Shown: positions 34,993 to 43,994, counted from the first letter of the stretch. The stretch: 64,000 nucleotides of DNA from Trinickia symbiotica (GCF_002934455.1 NZ_PTIR01000025.1:1-64000); one strand, 5' to 3'. Notes: a model not told the origin generated them from the letters alone. Program-made: numbers and translations.

Positions 34993-35241
34993 GTGACGAG
35001 TAGACGGTTTTACACGCTGGAAGAAATCGCGCGCGAGCTGCATATCGCGCCTGCGACCGCGCGTAACCGCTTGACGCTCGGGTTGCCGATGCCGCCGTCG
35101 ATACGCGTGGGTCGCCGCCGTCTCTTTCCCGTGGACGAGTATGAAAAGTGGATTGCTTCGCAATTGACGCGCTCTGGTAGTAGCGACGCCGCCGGCGACG
35201 GCGACAGTTGTCAACACGGCCAGTCTCACGAACCGACGTAG
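34993..35241 (+). CDS. AlpA/excisionase-like helix-turn-helix protein
   Basis: This 82-residue protein has the MerR-like winged helix of the AlpA/HTH_17 family: FYTLEEIARELHIAPATARNRL, then PSIRVGRRRLFPVDEYEKWIAS. Such proteins activate excision or act as directionality factors in prophages and ICEs. The GTG start is supported by GGAGG just before it. It is divergent from the XRE repressor and directly upstream of parA, as in related elements. Confidence 0.88.
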   Translation: MTSRRFYTLEEIARELHIAPATARNRLTLGLPMPPSIRVGRRRLFPVDEYEKWIASQLTRSGSSDAAGDGDSCQHGQSHEPT

Positions 35242-35308
35242 TTCAGCCATTTTTATTTCTGCAACTAACTTTCATTTCAAGCGATGACGCTGTACTGGAT
35301 ATCCGACC

Positions 35309-36187
35309 GTGCCGGCTGTTATCTCCTTCGTCTCCACCAAAGGCGGCGTCGGTAAGACGACCGTCGCCGCCAACCTTGGCGGCCTGCTCGCAGCCTTCGG
35401 CCTGAAGGTCCTAGCGATCGATGCAGATGTCCAGCCGAGTCTAAGCAAGTTCTTTCCCGTCCATTACCGTTCACCGCGCGGTCTGAGCGCTGTCGTAACC
35501 TCTGGCGGCAAGCCGTGCGCGGACTGTATAAGCCGGACGATTTTCTCGAATCTCGATCTCATCTATTCCGACACACCGGATGCGGAGCTGCAGGCGTGGC
35601 TCAACCGCCGCGAGGACCGGCTCATGATTCTGCGTCGGGCGATGCGAAGCCCGCTGATGGAAGCGTATGACGTCGTGTTGATCGATACGCAGGGCGCGGT
35701 GGGCGAGCTACAGAAGTCTGCGGCAATGGCCGCGGACATCATGGTGTCGCCCGTGAAGCCCGATTCGTTGAGCGCCGCCGAGTTCGCTACGGGGACGATC
35801 GCGATGCTCGACGATCTGAACCGGCTGGCCGATTTCGGCGAACTGTTCCGCTCGGGTGATCTGCTCGCGCTGATCAATGCACATGAGCGCACGACCAACG
35901 CGAGGGCCCTCGCGGCTGTCCTTCGACAGCGGTTCTCTGATCATCCGAAAGTCAGGGTGCTCGACACGGTTATCCCGTCGGCCGCAGCTTATGCCGCAGC
36001 CGCAACAGCACGCGTTCCTGTTCACGATTTCGATCGTCGTCGGAGTTTCGGGAACTCGGCTTGGAACGTCATGCACCGTCTCGCGTGGGAGCTATTCCCA
36101 TCGCAGGCGAATGTCTATGCGGGTTCACGTGCACATATGATCGACTGCCCACTGACCGCTGACAGCGCGCACGGGGCGATCGCATGA
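35309..36187 (+). CDS. parA: ParA-family partition ATPase
   Basis: This 292-residue ATPase has a deviant Walker A motif, KGGVGKTT at residues 11-18, with the signature lysine at 11, then IDADVQPSLSKFF and IDTQGA for Walker A' and B. ParA ATPases bind DNA non-specifically when ATP-bound and move ParB-bound DNA; in this ICE family they help keep the excised circle. The start is GTG with a weak ribosome site. The stop overlaps the parB start (ATGA), so the two are coupled. The C-terminal 35 residues beyond the fold are unusual. Confidence 0.93.
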   Translation: MPAVISFVSTKGGVGKTTVAANLGGLLAAFGLKVLAIDADVQPSLSKFFPVHYRSPRGLSAVVTSGGKPCADCISRTIFSNLDLIYSDTPDAELQAWLNRREDRLMILRRAMRSPLMEAYDVVLIDTQGAVGELQKSAAMAADIMVSPVKPDSLSAAEFATGTIAMLDDLNRLADFGELFRSGDLLALINAHERTTNARALAAVLRQRFSDHPKVRVLDTVIPSAAAYAAAATARVPVHDFDRRRSFGNSAWNVMHRLAWELFPSQANVYAGSRAHMIDCPLTADSAHGAIA

Positions 36188-37929
36188 GCACATCAGGGCA
36201 AGCGACCAACGAGGCGCGGGAACTCCTTGCCGCACGGCGCCTCGACGTGCTGTCGCCCGGGCCGCAATCGCCCGAGCCGCAGTTCGCGTCGGTGATCCGC
36301 CTCAAGATAACTGACGTGATGGTCTACGAGCGCAATCCGCGGCGCGCGTCGCACGAGCGCATCGCCGAACTGAAGGAATCCATTCGCACGAATGGTATCG
36401 AACAGATCGTGACCGTCACGCGCCGTCCTGGCGAGACGCGTTATCTGGTGGCGAAGGGCGGCAACTCGCGTGTGACGGCAGCGACGGCTCTCTACGACGA
36501 AACACGCGACGAACGCTTTCTTCACTACGACTTCGTCTATGTGCCGTGGCCCGGCGAGGCAAAGCTTTTGGCAGCACACCTGCGAGAGAACGATCAGCGC
36601 GCGGACCTGTGCTTTTGGGACAAGGCTAACGGATATCTTGCGCTGAAGGCCGACCTCGAAGCCGAACGTGGGGCAACACTGTCGCTGCGCGAGTTCTCGC
36701 GACTGCTGGAACAGGAGGGCGCTTCGGTGAGCCATGTGCTGCTCTCGCTGTTCCAGTTCGCGGTTGACCGTCTGTCGGCGCTTGGACCAGCCACGTTGCA
36801 CCTGAGCCGGCGTGCCCTGGTGGATGCGATCCAGCCGGGTATGGGCGCGATGCTGCGGCTGGCCAAGCGGTTGGGTCTGGACGATCGCTGGGTGCAGGAG
36901 CGCGTGATCGACCCGGAACTGGTCCGGATTGCGATGGCGTGCAGCTCCGATCGAATCGTGGAAGCGGCCGGCGCGCCGGAGCAGCGGACGCCGTTTGATG
37001 CCGTGCAGTTGGTGAGTGCCTGGCGCCGACGCTTTGCAGGCGAGCTTGGCGTCGGTGGCGACGCGCTCGACCAGATGTGTCATCTGCTTGAGCACATGCC
37101 CAATGTCTCTGGAGATGACCTGCGTGAGGTAGGTCGTCTGCCGGTGCAAACGAGCAATTCACCATCTGCCGCATCGGTTGTAAAGCAAAACGATCCACGG
37201 ACCACGCAGGGCGGATCGGGGAGGCATATCGACGATCAGATGAAGTTGCCGGACAGTCGCGGCACGCCTGCCGCGCCTTCGGATGCCGCCGAGCAGCGGC
37301 CAGCCGGGTCCACCAGCGAGCCATACGGGCGCCACAGTGAGTCGCATGGGGAATCAACGCAGGTCGCTGATGCCGGTCAGCGGATGTCGCAGGCTGCGTC
37401 CGGTACTGGTGAGGCTAACGACGACGAGCTCTTTCGAGAAACCGTGCTCGCCTTCGCACGAACCTGTGGTCTCGACGGCTGCATACGCGACGCGCCAAGC
37501 CTGCCGTATGGGTTCATGGTCGAGCCACCACCCCCAAGCAAATTGCATTTTTCGCTCGACACCGAGGCGCAGGGTGACGAAGGCGCACTGAACCGGTATC
37601 TCGGTTGGTGGTGGCTCGTCAGCCTTTCAAGGCAAAACACAGCATCAGGCCTCGAGCGCGTGCCCCGCGACAGTCTCTATGCGCAGATAGCTCGCGACGA
37701 AGACTCGTGGAACCGCGCTTGTGACACTAGCATCGGCGAGCCGCTGCTTGCGGACCGTATGGACGTGATGTTCGATGTAATGCTCAATCCGGATCGCCCG
37801 ATCGGTCAATGGTGGTCTGAGTTGATCCGCGTTGCACGCGCTTTCCGCGCAGCGCACCCTGATCGCTTCGCGTCGCCGCGCTGGCCAGAACTAGCTGCTG
37901 ACGAGCGACTTCAGCGGGGAGGGCCCTGA
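36184..37929 (+). CDS. parB: Long ParB-family protein of ICE type
   Basis: This 581-residue protein has a ParB N-terminal (ParB/Srx) domain at about residues 38-145: KITDVMVYERNPRRASHERI, GIEQIVTVTRRPGETRYLVAKGGNSR and later HLRENDQRADL. A helical region with a predicted HTH (LSLREFSRLLEQEGASVSHVLLSLF) follows to about 330. Then comes a low-complexity linker (about 330-410) and a C-terminal domain ending in a tryptophan-rich segment. Chromosomal ParB is about 280 residues, so the extra half is special to ICE ParBs. It should bind a centromere-like site; the palindromes at 39919, 40694 and 40742 are candidates. Confidence 0.92.
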   Translation: MSTSGQATNEARELLAARRLDVLSPGPQSPEPQFASVIRLKITDVMVYERNPRRASHERIAELKESIRTNGIEQIVTVTRRPGETRYLVAKGGNSRVTAATALYDETRDERFLHYDFVYVPWPGEAKLLAAHLRENDQRADLCFWDKANGYLALKADLEAERGATLSLREFSRLLEQEGASVSHVLLSLFQFAVDRLSALGPATLHLSRRALVDAIQPGMGAMLRLAKRLGLDDRWVQERVIDPELVRIAMACSSDRIVEAAGAPEQRTPFDAVQLVSAWRRRFAGELGVGGDALDQMCHLLEHMPNVSGDDLREVGRLPVQTSNSPSAASVVKQNDPRTTQGGSGRHIDDQMKLPDSRGTPAAPSDAAEQRPAGSTSEPYGRHSESHGESTQVADAGQRMSQAASGTGEANDDELFRETVLAFARTCGLDGCIRDAPSLPYGFMVEPPPPSKLHFSLDTEAQGDEGALNRYLGWWWLVSLSRQNTASGLERVPRDSLYAQIARDEDSWNRACDTSIGEPLLADRMDVMFDVMLNPDRPIGQWWSELIRVARAFRAAHPDRFASPRWPELAADERLQRGGP

Positions 37930-38585
37930 TGGATAAGGCTCTCCTACCTGTTGAAAGCGCGGCGCTGGAGCATGTCGTGCTCCTGGAGCTGATCGCCTAT
38001 TCGCGCCTCCAGGTTCAGCGCGGGGATCCGCGTAATGAGGATCACAAAGTTTCATGTGAAACGAATTCGTGCCAGAAGTCGCTCGTCTTCCCGTTACCAG
38101 ATTCCCCGCCGGACGTGATACGGCGCGTGCTGGGCGACAGCCGTGCGCCGGCACTCACACGCGATCTGCTCGCCTCTGGCGCGTTGCGCGTCTTTGTCGA
38201 CATCGGCGCGCTGCAGCGCCGATGTGAGCTGATCGAGCGGCAGTGGCGAGACGAATTCCTGCTTCGTGCCTTTGTCGAGAGGCAGGCCAGCCTCCCGATG
38301 GTCCGTGCGTTTTTCCGCACGGCTACGCGCGCGGCCATTGTCCGCTTGCGAAGCGAACTGGGTGTGGCCGCACCTACCAAACCCCGCGCGCTGCCGCCGT
38401 CCGAACTCAATGCGTTGTTTGATGCGTGGGCGCAACTGCTGACCATCGACGATCTTCGCGAACGATATCTGGCTCTGCACGCGCATTGTCAGGCGCAATG
38501 GTCACTTGCCACGCTTTTCGCCGCGCTTCAACCGGAGACCAGGAAGTCCCGGGGGGCGTGCCGCCCTGCGAATTCCTTTTCATAG
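37929..38585 (+). CDS. DUF2857 family ICE protein
   Basis: This 218-residue protein is a DUF2857 member, found next to parB in elements of this family. Visible features are the core PDVIRRVLGDSRAPALTRDLLA and the C-terminal LNALFDAWAQLLTIDDLRERYLALH. Its function is not known. The ATG overlaps the parB stop (TGATG), which implies coupled translation. A Cys-containing insert at about residue 43-50 (VSCETNSCQ) is unusual. Confidence 0.85.
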   Translation: MDKALLPVESAALEHVVLLELIAYSRLQVQRGDPRNEDHKVSCETNSCQKSLVFPLPDSPPDVIRRVLGDSRAPALTRDLLASGALRVFVDIGALQRRCELIERQWRDEFLLRAFVERQASLPMVRAFFRTATRAAIVRLRSELGVAAPTKPRALPPSELNALFDAWAQLLTIDDLRERYLALHAHCQAQWSLATLFAALQPETRKSRGACRPANSFS

Positions 38586-38595
38586 GAGCTTCTCC

Positions 38596-39078
38596 ATGTA
38601 CGACATGCGACTTGATCCGGAAGGCAACCTGCTGCCGGGAAAGACTTGGTCCGATTCACCGGGACTGCCGCCCGCCGAATCAGAGTTCATCCTCTCGATG
38701 CTTGACATGCCCGTCACGATCGACCGGTGCTTCATTGAAATCTGCGGCGATCTGGCCGCCGCCGCGATGCTGACGGAACTGTCGACGATCGAGAGCGAGA
38801 CGGGGCGCAGGGATGCCTGGCTGCCGGTGGCACCCGACGAGTTCGGACGCAGACTCGCGCTGTCGAACCGGCAGCAGCGGGCCGCACGGCGCCTGCTTCG
38901 CGCGAAGGGCGTGGTGGCGCACCGCTCTCGAAAGACGGTGAAGACACCGCCTATTGATGAGTTCCGCATCCTGTGGCCGGTGGTGATGACGCTCATGCGT
39001 CAGAAGGCCGAGGAGCGCACGGCCCACATCGTCTGGCCACCGCAGCGTCTGCAACAGCCGGAGCAGGTGCTGCCATGA
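38596..39078 (+). CDS. ICE protein with a replication-type winged-helix segment
   Basis: This 160-residue protein has no name I can give with confidence. Residues about 75-115 (WLPVAPDEFGRRLALSNRQQ, then RAARRLLRAKGVVAHR) look like the helix-turn-helix-wing module that appears twice in the next protein. It may thus be a DNA-binding partner or a split-off domain. The ATG at 38596 has AGGAG before it. Its stop overlaps the next start (ATGATG), so it is coupled to the STY4528 gene. Confidence 0.7.
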   Translation: MYDMRLDPEGNLLPGKTWSDSPGLPPAESEFILSMLDMPVTIDRCFIEICGDLAAAAMLTELSTIESETGRRDAWLPVAPDEFGRRLALSNRQQRAARRLLRAKGVVAHRSRKTVKTPPIDEFRILWPVVMTLMRQKAEERTAHIVWPPQRLQQPEQVLP

Positions 39079-40643
39079 TGCCCGGAAGCCATCCCTATAT
39101 CGTTGAGTTCGAGGCAATGTGGGTCATGCTGAGACCCTACCGGCCCATCGCCTTCGGGACGCGTCTTGCCCGCATCACGGGTCATCCGAAGGACGCGATG
39201 CTGCTTTCGCAGCTTGTCTACTGGACGCGGCGTGGCCGCGACGTGGAGGCCAACGGTGGGTGGGTCCATAAGACGCGTGACCACTGGTTTCTCGAGACCG
39301 GACTCTCACGCGAGGAGCAGGAGAATGCGCGGCGCCGCTTGCGGAACAGAAAGCTGCTGATGGAGTGGCGCGGTGGTCAGCCGGCGCGTTTGCATTACCG
39401 CCTGGAGGTGGAGGCAATATCCGATGCGGTACGGTCGAATTGCCGGCTGGTCGGTACGCTGCCCTGGTCGATCGAGGCGATACGCTCGGACGAGCATGCG
39501 ATGCAGGAAATGCTCGGGCCGACTGTGGCGTACCGGCGCATTTTCGTCGATCTTGTCGGCAACGTGAACGCCGCGCTATTGCTCTCGCGCATGGTCCAAC
39601 TGCAGCGCCGTGAGGCTGACCGGCAATGTACCTGGTTCACGCTCACAGCCACCGAGTGGCAGCGCACGCTGGGCCTGAACCGACGCCAACTGGAAAACGC
39701 CAGGGCACGGCTGGTGCGCCAGGGCTTGATCCGCGAGCTCGTGCGTCACCGCACCGGCAGGCGCGTGTTCACCCAGATCAATGCGGCGGAACTGAAGAGT
39801 CAGCTCGAACGTCTGGTATCTGGCGGTGACATGCGGCAGCGACTCGCGACGCGCAAGAGTCTGCTCGCGCAGTGTCTGCATGCTGAACACGAACGGCCTG
39901 CAACAGCGGTGCCGCAGGCTGTTACCTCGGGTAACAGTGCCGATATCGGCGTGCCATCGTTCGCAACCCGGCATCTGCGGCTTCCATGCGAGGACAGCGA
40001 AGCGCGGCCAAAGTCGCCAACCGGAAGTCGCCGGCTGGACACCATGCCTTCCGCCGCCGTCCTACCATTGGCGGGTTTGATCCACTACCGATGGCGACAA
40101 ACGTGCTTTCCGGACGCGCGCGTATACAGGACGATTACATACCGGACTACGACAACCACCGGTCTTGCGCATTCATCACGCAGCGGCATCAAGGTAGTGG
40201 TGGGCATCGATCTGAATTCGTCTAACCTAGCCGACGCGGAGCGCGCCGGCCCGCTCGTCTGGCCAGCCGTGGTCGCGGAGAGCGAACGGGAGCTGATCGC
40301 GTCGCACCTCGCGCGTATCCCCGGCGCAGACCGCCAACTGCTGCTCGACGAGATGGCCGCGAGCCACCGGCACCAACCCGTCCAACTGCCGGTGGCGTAC
40401 ATCGCAAGTCTCGTGCGGCGCTATGTTGCAGGCGAGTTTGCGCCCACGAGGGCGCATCTGGAACGGGCTGTGCGAGAGCGGGCCGCTCGTATGCAGCTTG
40501 CCGAAGCAACCGCGATGTCGGCGCGCCGCAACGGCGATGTCGAATCGCCGGTTTCAACGCGCGAAGCCGCACGCTCGCATCTGGCGACAATCCGCGGCGT
40601 GTTGCGCGCTCGGTCGGCACGGCCCGCGGCTTGCCATGCGTGA
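39075..40643 (+). CDS. STY4528-family ICE replication/maintenance protein
   Basis: This 522-residue protein belongs to the STY4528 family, part of the conserved ICE backbone. It contains two winged-helix-like modules, WVHKTRDHWFLETGLSREEQ at about 55-95 and WFTLTATEWQRTLGLNRRQL at about 190-230, each followed by a run ending in ENARRRL/ENARARL and a basic wing. Such doubled modules are typical of plasmid replication initiators. The C-terminal 150 residues end in a domain with ESERELIASHLARIPGADRQ. A 19-bp palindrome lies inside the gene at 39919. Start is one of two neighbouring ATGs. Confidence 0.85.
   Translation: MMPGSHPYIVEFEAMWVMLRPYRPIAFGTRLARITGHPKDAMLLSQLVYWTRRGRDVEANGGWVHKTRDHWFLETGLSREEQENARRRLRNRKLLMEWRGGQPARLHYRLEVEAISDAVRSNCRLVGTLPWSIEAIRSDEHAMQEMLGPTVAYRRIFVDLVGNVNAALLLSRMVQLQRREADRQCTWFTLTATEWQRTLGLNRRQLENARARLVRQGLIRELVRHRTGRRVFTQINAAELKSQLERLVSGGDMRQRLATRKSLLAQCLHAEHERPATAVPQAVTSGNSADIGVPSFATRHLRLPCEDSEARPKSPTGSRRLDTMPSAAVLPLAGLIHYRWRQTCFPDARVYRTITYRTTTTTGLAHSSRSGIKVVVGIDLNSSNLADAERAGPLVWPAVVAESERELIASHLARIPGADRQLLLDEMAASHRHQPVQLPVAYIASLVRRYVAGEFAPTRAHLERAVRERAARMQLAEATAMSARRNGDVESPVSTREAARSHLATIRGVLRARSARPAACHA
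39919..39937. repeat. ICE palindrome 1, CTGTTACC-N3-GGTAACAG
   Basis: CTGTTACCTCGGGTAACAG has perfect 8-bp arms around TCG. It lies within the STY4528 coding region. It is one of three copies in 850 bases downstream of parAB. Confidence 0.7.
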
Positions 40644-40693
40644 TCGGCGCCATTGCCTCTGCGCGGTCGTGAGCGTGATACGGCCACCCATGG

Positions 40694-40712
40694 CTGTTAC
40701 CCCGGGTAACAG
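40694..40712. repeat. ICE palindrome 2, CTGTTACC-N3-GGTAACAG
   Basis: CTGTTACCCCGGGTAACAG has the same arms as copy 1, and one further base pair (G/C) outside. It lies between the STY4528 and PFL_4669 genes. Confidence 0.72.
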
Positions 40713-40741
40713 CAATCGCCTATGTCGAGGTGTGCAGCGAC

Positions 40742-40760
40742 GTGTTATCCGGGGTAACAC
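40742..40760. repeat. ICE palindrome 3 (one arm mismatch)
   Basis: GTGTTATCCGGGGTAACAC aligns with the other two, with one mismatch between its own arms. It is 48 bases from copy 2 centre to centre and about 55 bases before the PFL_4669 start. Confidence 0.65.
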
Positions 40761-40812
40761 GGCTGCGGTCACCATCTTCCCTGGCTGAAACTCTGTTTCA
40801 AGGAGCCCTTTC

Positions 40813-41883
40813 ATGGATATGTCGTCTGCCGATAGTCACCATGCTGATCCATCCATCGATGCGTTCTCGCGCTCCGATTCGTCGCCCTTTGCCGACGGCT
40901 ATGACCTCGACGCGGAGCGGACGGTCCTCGCGCATTTGATCGCTGAGGACGATCCGGATCCCGCTGATCCGCTGTTCGGCCGCTATCAGCTCTTTCTCGA
41001 GCGCGAGGAAGCGTTCGATCACATGCAGCAAGCGCACACTCTGCGACAGGGGAGTGATCCGCTGGTGCGGCCGCACGAGGCGCAGGCAATCGGCCGCATC
41101 GGGCAGCTTGGCAGTGACGGTGCCGACCGCATGCGGCTGCATACTCGTGACGCGATGCGCCTGTTTCTCGGGCGCTCGGTCGCGCCTGGCGAACAGGGGC
41201 ACGCGATGGCGGGCGGTCGGCGCGTCGCCGCTGCGCTGCGCGCCTTGTGGTCACTGTCGGGCAACGATAACCCCTACGCCGACTGGAAGCTTGTCGAGAT
41301 CGCCGAACGCATCGCCGGTATCCGGCGTGCCAACGAGCTGGAGCAACAGCATGCCCGCCAGTTGCTCGACGCCGCGCGTGAAAAAGGCCTCGAATATTCT
41401 GTGCTGCAATCCCGTGAGCCGGCGCAGGTGTCGCTCGGTTTTGGTTCGCCTTACGGCTACATGATCGTCATGCTGCTGGTCGAACTCGACTACCTGGTGC
41501 GCCTCGTCCGTTCCACGGTACTGCGCGACTTGATGTCGTCGACCGAAGGTTTCCGCCGCATCGGAGCGGCGAAGCATCGATGCCTGTCCGTGTTCCACTT
41601 CGCGGTGCACTGCCAGAGGGTGCTCACGCGCGCAGAACTGCTGCCGCTTTCGCGCGTCGACTTCCTGCCGAACGCGGATGCTGCCGCAGTGAAGCGGGTC
41701 GAGGCGACGCGGGCGCTGCTCGGCGTTCTGCCGCGCGATGTGTTCATCGGCGAACGCGAACCACGTCACAGCCGGCGGCGCGTGAGCCGCCTGTCGGACG
41801 TGGAACTGCGGTTGCTCGACAGTGTGCCGCTGTCCGGGGACGATGCGACTGCGGCCACTGCGGCCGACGCCCTGGTGCAATGA
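40813..41883 (+). CDS. PFL_4669 family ICE protein (TIGR03761)
   Basis: This 356-residue protein fits TIGR03761, integrating conjugative element protein PFL_4669. Typical pieces are LEREEAFDHMQQAHTLRQGSD, GRRVAAALRALWSLSGNDNP and the ending with VEATRALLGVLPRDVFIGER. Its function is unknown; it is encoded in the block with Ssb and the topoisomerase and may act in DNA processing. CAAGGAG lies before the ATG. Two palindromes lie in the 170 bases upstream. The DUF3158 gene follows after 16 bases. Confidence 0.88.
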   Translation: MDMSSADSHHADPSIDAFSRSDSSPFADGYDLDAERTVLAHLIAEDDPDPADPLFGRYQLFLEREEAFDHMQQAHTLRQGSDPLVRPHEAQAIGRIGQLGSDGADRMRLHTRDAMRLFLGRSVAPGEQGHAMAGGRRVAAALRALWSLSGNDNPYADWKLVEIAERIAGIRRANELEQQHARQLLDAAREKGLEYSVLQSREPAQVSLGFGSPYGYMIVMLLVELDYLVRLVRSTVLRDLMSSTEGFRRIGAAKHRCLSVFHFAVHCQRVLTRAELLPLSRVDFLPNADAAAVKRVEATRALLGVLPRDVFIGEREPRHSRRRVSRLSDVELRLLDSVPLSGDDATAATAADALVQ

Positions 41884-41899
41884 CGCGAGGATTGCCGCA

Positions 41900-42388
41900 A
41901 TGACGGATCGCACTTCGGATCTGGATCGACGTAGAAAGGCCTTTAAGGGTAAGGGAGCGGGTGTGGATCAACCCGCGACGGCGCTGCCCATAGCGCGGGT
42001 CGCGGGCCCGGCCGGATTTCGCGTGCTGCTGCGCTCGTACGAACACTGGCTCGACGAGACGGTGAACGAGATGCAGACTCTGGCACTGGAGACCGCGACC
42101 GCGGGGCTCGATGTATCGCTGCGCTGCGTGCGCATTGCGCTGGCGAGCGGCGCGACGCGCCATCGGCTCGACTGGTTCGTTCGCGGCGAGCCGCATGCGG
42201 TCGCGTGGGCGCGCGTGAAGGTCTGTTTCAACCGCATTCCGGCGCCGCTGCGCCCGTACCTGCAGCAGTGCAATGCGCGCGCGAAAGAGCTCAACGCACT
42301 GGAGTCGGTTTTCCGTTATGCGACGAGCCAGCTCACGATGTATCTGGAACACGGCACAGTCAAGGTTCGGAGGACCAGCGACGCATGA
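41900..42388 (+). CDS. DUF3158 family ICE protein
   Basis: This 162-residue protein corresponds to DUF3158, which lies between PFL_4669 and Ssb in this ICE family. Visible features are a basic N-terminus (RRRKAFKGKGA), a helical middle (FRVLLRSYEHWLDETVNEMQ) and a C-terminus with VFRYATSQLTMYLEHGTVKV. Role unknown. I start at the ATG at 41900, after GCGAGG and matching family length; an ATG at 41822 would lie inside the previous gene. Confidence 0.82.
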   Translation: MTDRTSDLDRRRKAFKGKGAGVDQPATALPIARVAGPAGFRVLLRSYEHWLDETVNEMQTLALETATAGLDVSLRCVRIALASGATRHRLDWFVRGEPHAVAWARVKVCFNRIPAPLRPYLQQCNARAKELNALESVFRYATSQLTMYLEHGTVKVRRTSDA

Positions 42389-42523
42389 GTCAAGTGCAGG
42401 GTCCTATGGCGTTGAGCCCGTTGGGGTTCACTAGGCTGAGGCAGAGCGGGGCCATTCAAAATCAAAGACAGTGGACAGCGCGCTCGATTCACAGGGGCAA
42501 TCCCTCGATGAATGGAGTCCACC

Positions 42524-43093
42524 ATGGGCATTTACGCAGAACTGGTCGGCAACGTGCTGGCGTCGCCGACGATGAAACAGGTCAATACTGCCAGCGGCGC
42601 GCGCCGCATTGTCGAGTTGCGCGTCATGTCCGCCAGTTACCGGCGGCTCGACGACGGTTCACTGGAGCAGCGTGACGGACGAACGTTTCCGGTCGACGTG
42701 ACGATCTGGAACGAGCGCCTGACCGAGCGCGTCCTGCAGCACATCCGCACCGGCGCGAGCGTGGTCGTGCGGGGCGACTTCTACGTCAGTCCGTGGATCA
42801 ACCGCGACAACGAGCCCGACGCCGGCGCCCATATCGACGCAGAGTCCATTTCCCTGAACCTCGTGCGTATCGACCAGGTGGTGTACCGCCCACGCCAGAT
42901 GCGTGAGTCCGATGCACCTGCGCAGAACGAAGGTGCGAGCGAGCCAGCCGGTCCGCCCGATGGCGAAGCGGAGGAATCCACGTCGGGCGACGAACCCGGC
43001 GCGCCGCCGGATCACGCGGGCTCCGATGCGGCTACATCTGGTCAGCCTGCAGGCCGGCGTTCGCGTCGCGCGGCGCGAGCCACGGCCGAGTAG
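42524..43093 (+). CDS. ssb: Single-stranded DNA-binding protein of ICE type
   Basis: This 189-residue protein has an OB-fold SSB domain over residues 1-115: GIYAELVGNVLASPTMKQVN, FPVDVTIWNERLTERVLQHI and GASVVVRGDFYVSPWINRDN. The C-terminal 70 residues are disordered and rich in Ala, Gly and Glu. It ends RRAARATAE and so lacks the acidic DDDIPF tip that chromosomal Ssb uses to recruit partners. It should coat single-stranded ICE DNA during transfer. The 135 bases before it hold no gene. Confidence 0.9.
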   Translation: MGIYAELVGNVLASPTMKQVNTASGARRIVELRVMSASYRRLDDGSLEQRDGRTFPVDVTIWNERLTERVLQHIRTGASVVVRGDFYVSPWINRDNEPDAGAHIDAESISLNLVRIDQVVYRPRQMRESDAPAQNEGASEPAGPPDGEAEESTSGDEPGAPPDHAGSDAATSGQPAGRRSRRAARATAE

Positions 43094-43175
43094 CTTGCAC
43101 CTTCGTCGATGTCATGCGCGAGCGATCGTTCGCCGTGCATGACTTCCACGCTGGATTATGGCGGAGGACACGGAG

Positions 43176-43508
43176 ATGATGGACGTCGGCTCTCCGGCCA
43201 TGCCGGACATTGAGGAACTGCGGATGTTGCGGGCGCTGGTGTACGAGGGCGCAGCGCTAGCGCGCCACGGGCGGTACGTTGCGCGGTTTCATCGATGGAT
43301 CGTTGAGGTCTCGCGCGAGGGCCGATGCAGCGCAGCTTACTTCGCGCCGATCACAGTCGAGATCCGCTACCGCCATGGCGAATTACTGGAGCGCACTTAT
43401 CTCGTAGTTGACGATGTGTGGACCGCGAGACAGAGGGATGAGGGTGCTCGTGTCATCGCCGGATCGATGTCTTTCGCGCAGGAGATGGCCGAGCGATTGC
43501 CACGTTGA
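43176..43508 (+). CDS. Small hypothetical ICE protein
   Basis: This 110-residue protein is not one I recognise. It has a mixed fold, with PDIEELRMLRALVYEGAALA as a helix and YFAPITVEIRYRHGELLERT as strands. The second ATG (43176) follows GGAGG by eight bases, so I prefer it to the ATG at 43158. It lies 82 bases after ssb on the same strand and may be in that operon. Confidence 0.55.
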   Translation: MMDVGSPAMPDIEELRMLRALVYEGAALARHGRYVARFHRWIVEVSREGRCSAAYFAPITVEIRYRHGELLERTYLVVDDVWTARQRDEGARVIAGSMSFAQEMAERLPR

Positions 43509-43707
43509 GGCAGACGGCCGTAACCGTCCGTATGCGACGCTGCGGTTATCCGGCGCCATTTCGAGTCCGTCGAATCTGCGAGAGAGGGCTTGTGCGGTCA
43601 GCTGTCTTCGCGGTACGGTACGCGGATTGGTTTGCTGTAGCGGCCGTCCGCGTAGCTGACCAGGCAATGTCGGGCCATCTTATTTTGCGTTGACAGAAGG
43701 AGAATTC

Positions 43708-43994
43708 ATGAACAAGCAGGAATTGATTGATGCCGTCGCGGCTGCGACCGGGTTCGAGCAAGGCCATCGCGGGCGAGGCCATCGATGCTGTGATCGGCGC
43801 GATCACGGCGGCGGTGGTCAAGGGTGATACGGTGCAACTAATCGGATTTGGCTCGTTCAGTCAGGGCAAGCGTGCGGCGCGCAACGGGCCGCAATCCGGC
43901 GACCGGTGAGGAGATCAGCATCGCCGCAGCGAAAACGGTGAAGTTCACCGCTGGCAAGGGGTTCAAGGACGCGGTCAACGGCGGCGCGCGGTAG
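43708..43994 (+). pseudogene. HU-family DNA-binding protein gene with two frameshifts
   Basis: The gene opens with a strong ribosome site and [15 protein letters not shown], then leaves frame. Removing one G from the GGG at about 43750 gives [20 protein letters not shown] and [19 protein letters not shown]. Removing one G from the GGG at about 43886 then gives [20 protein letters not shown] and a normal end, with a TAG at 43992. The repaired protein has 94 residues, the usual HU length. HU bends DNA and is common on large ICEs. Both faults are one extra G in a short run, so sequencing error is as likely as real inactivation. Confidence 0.85.
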
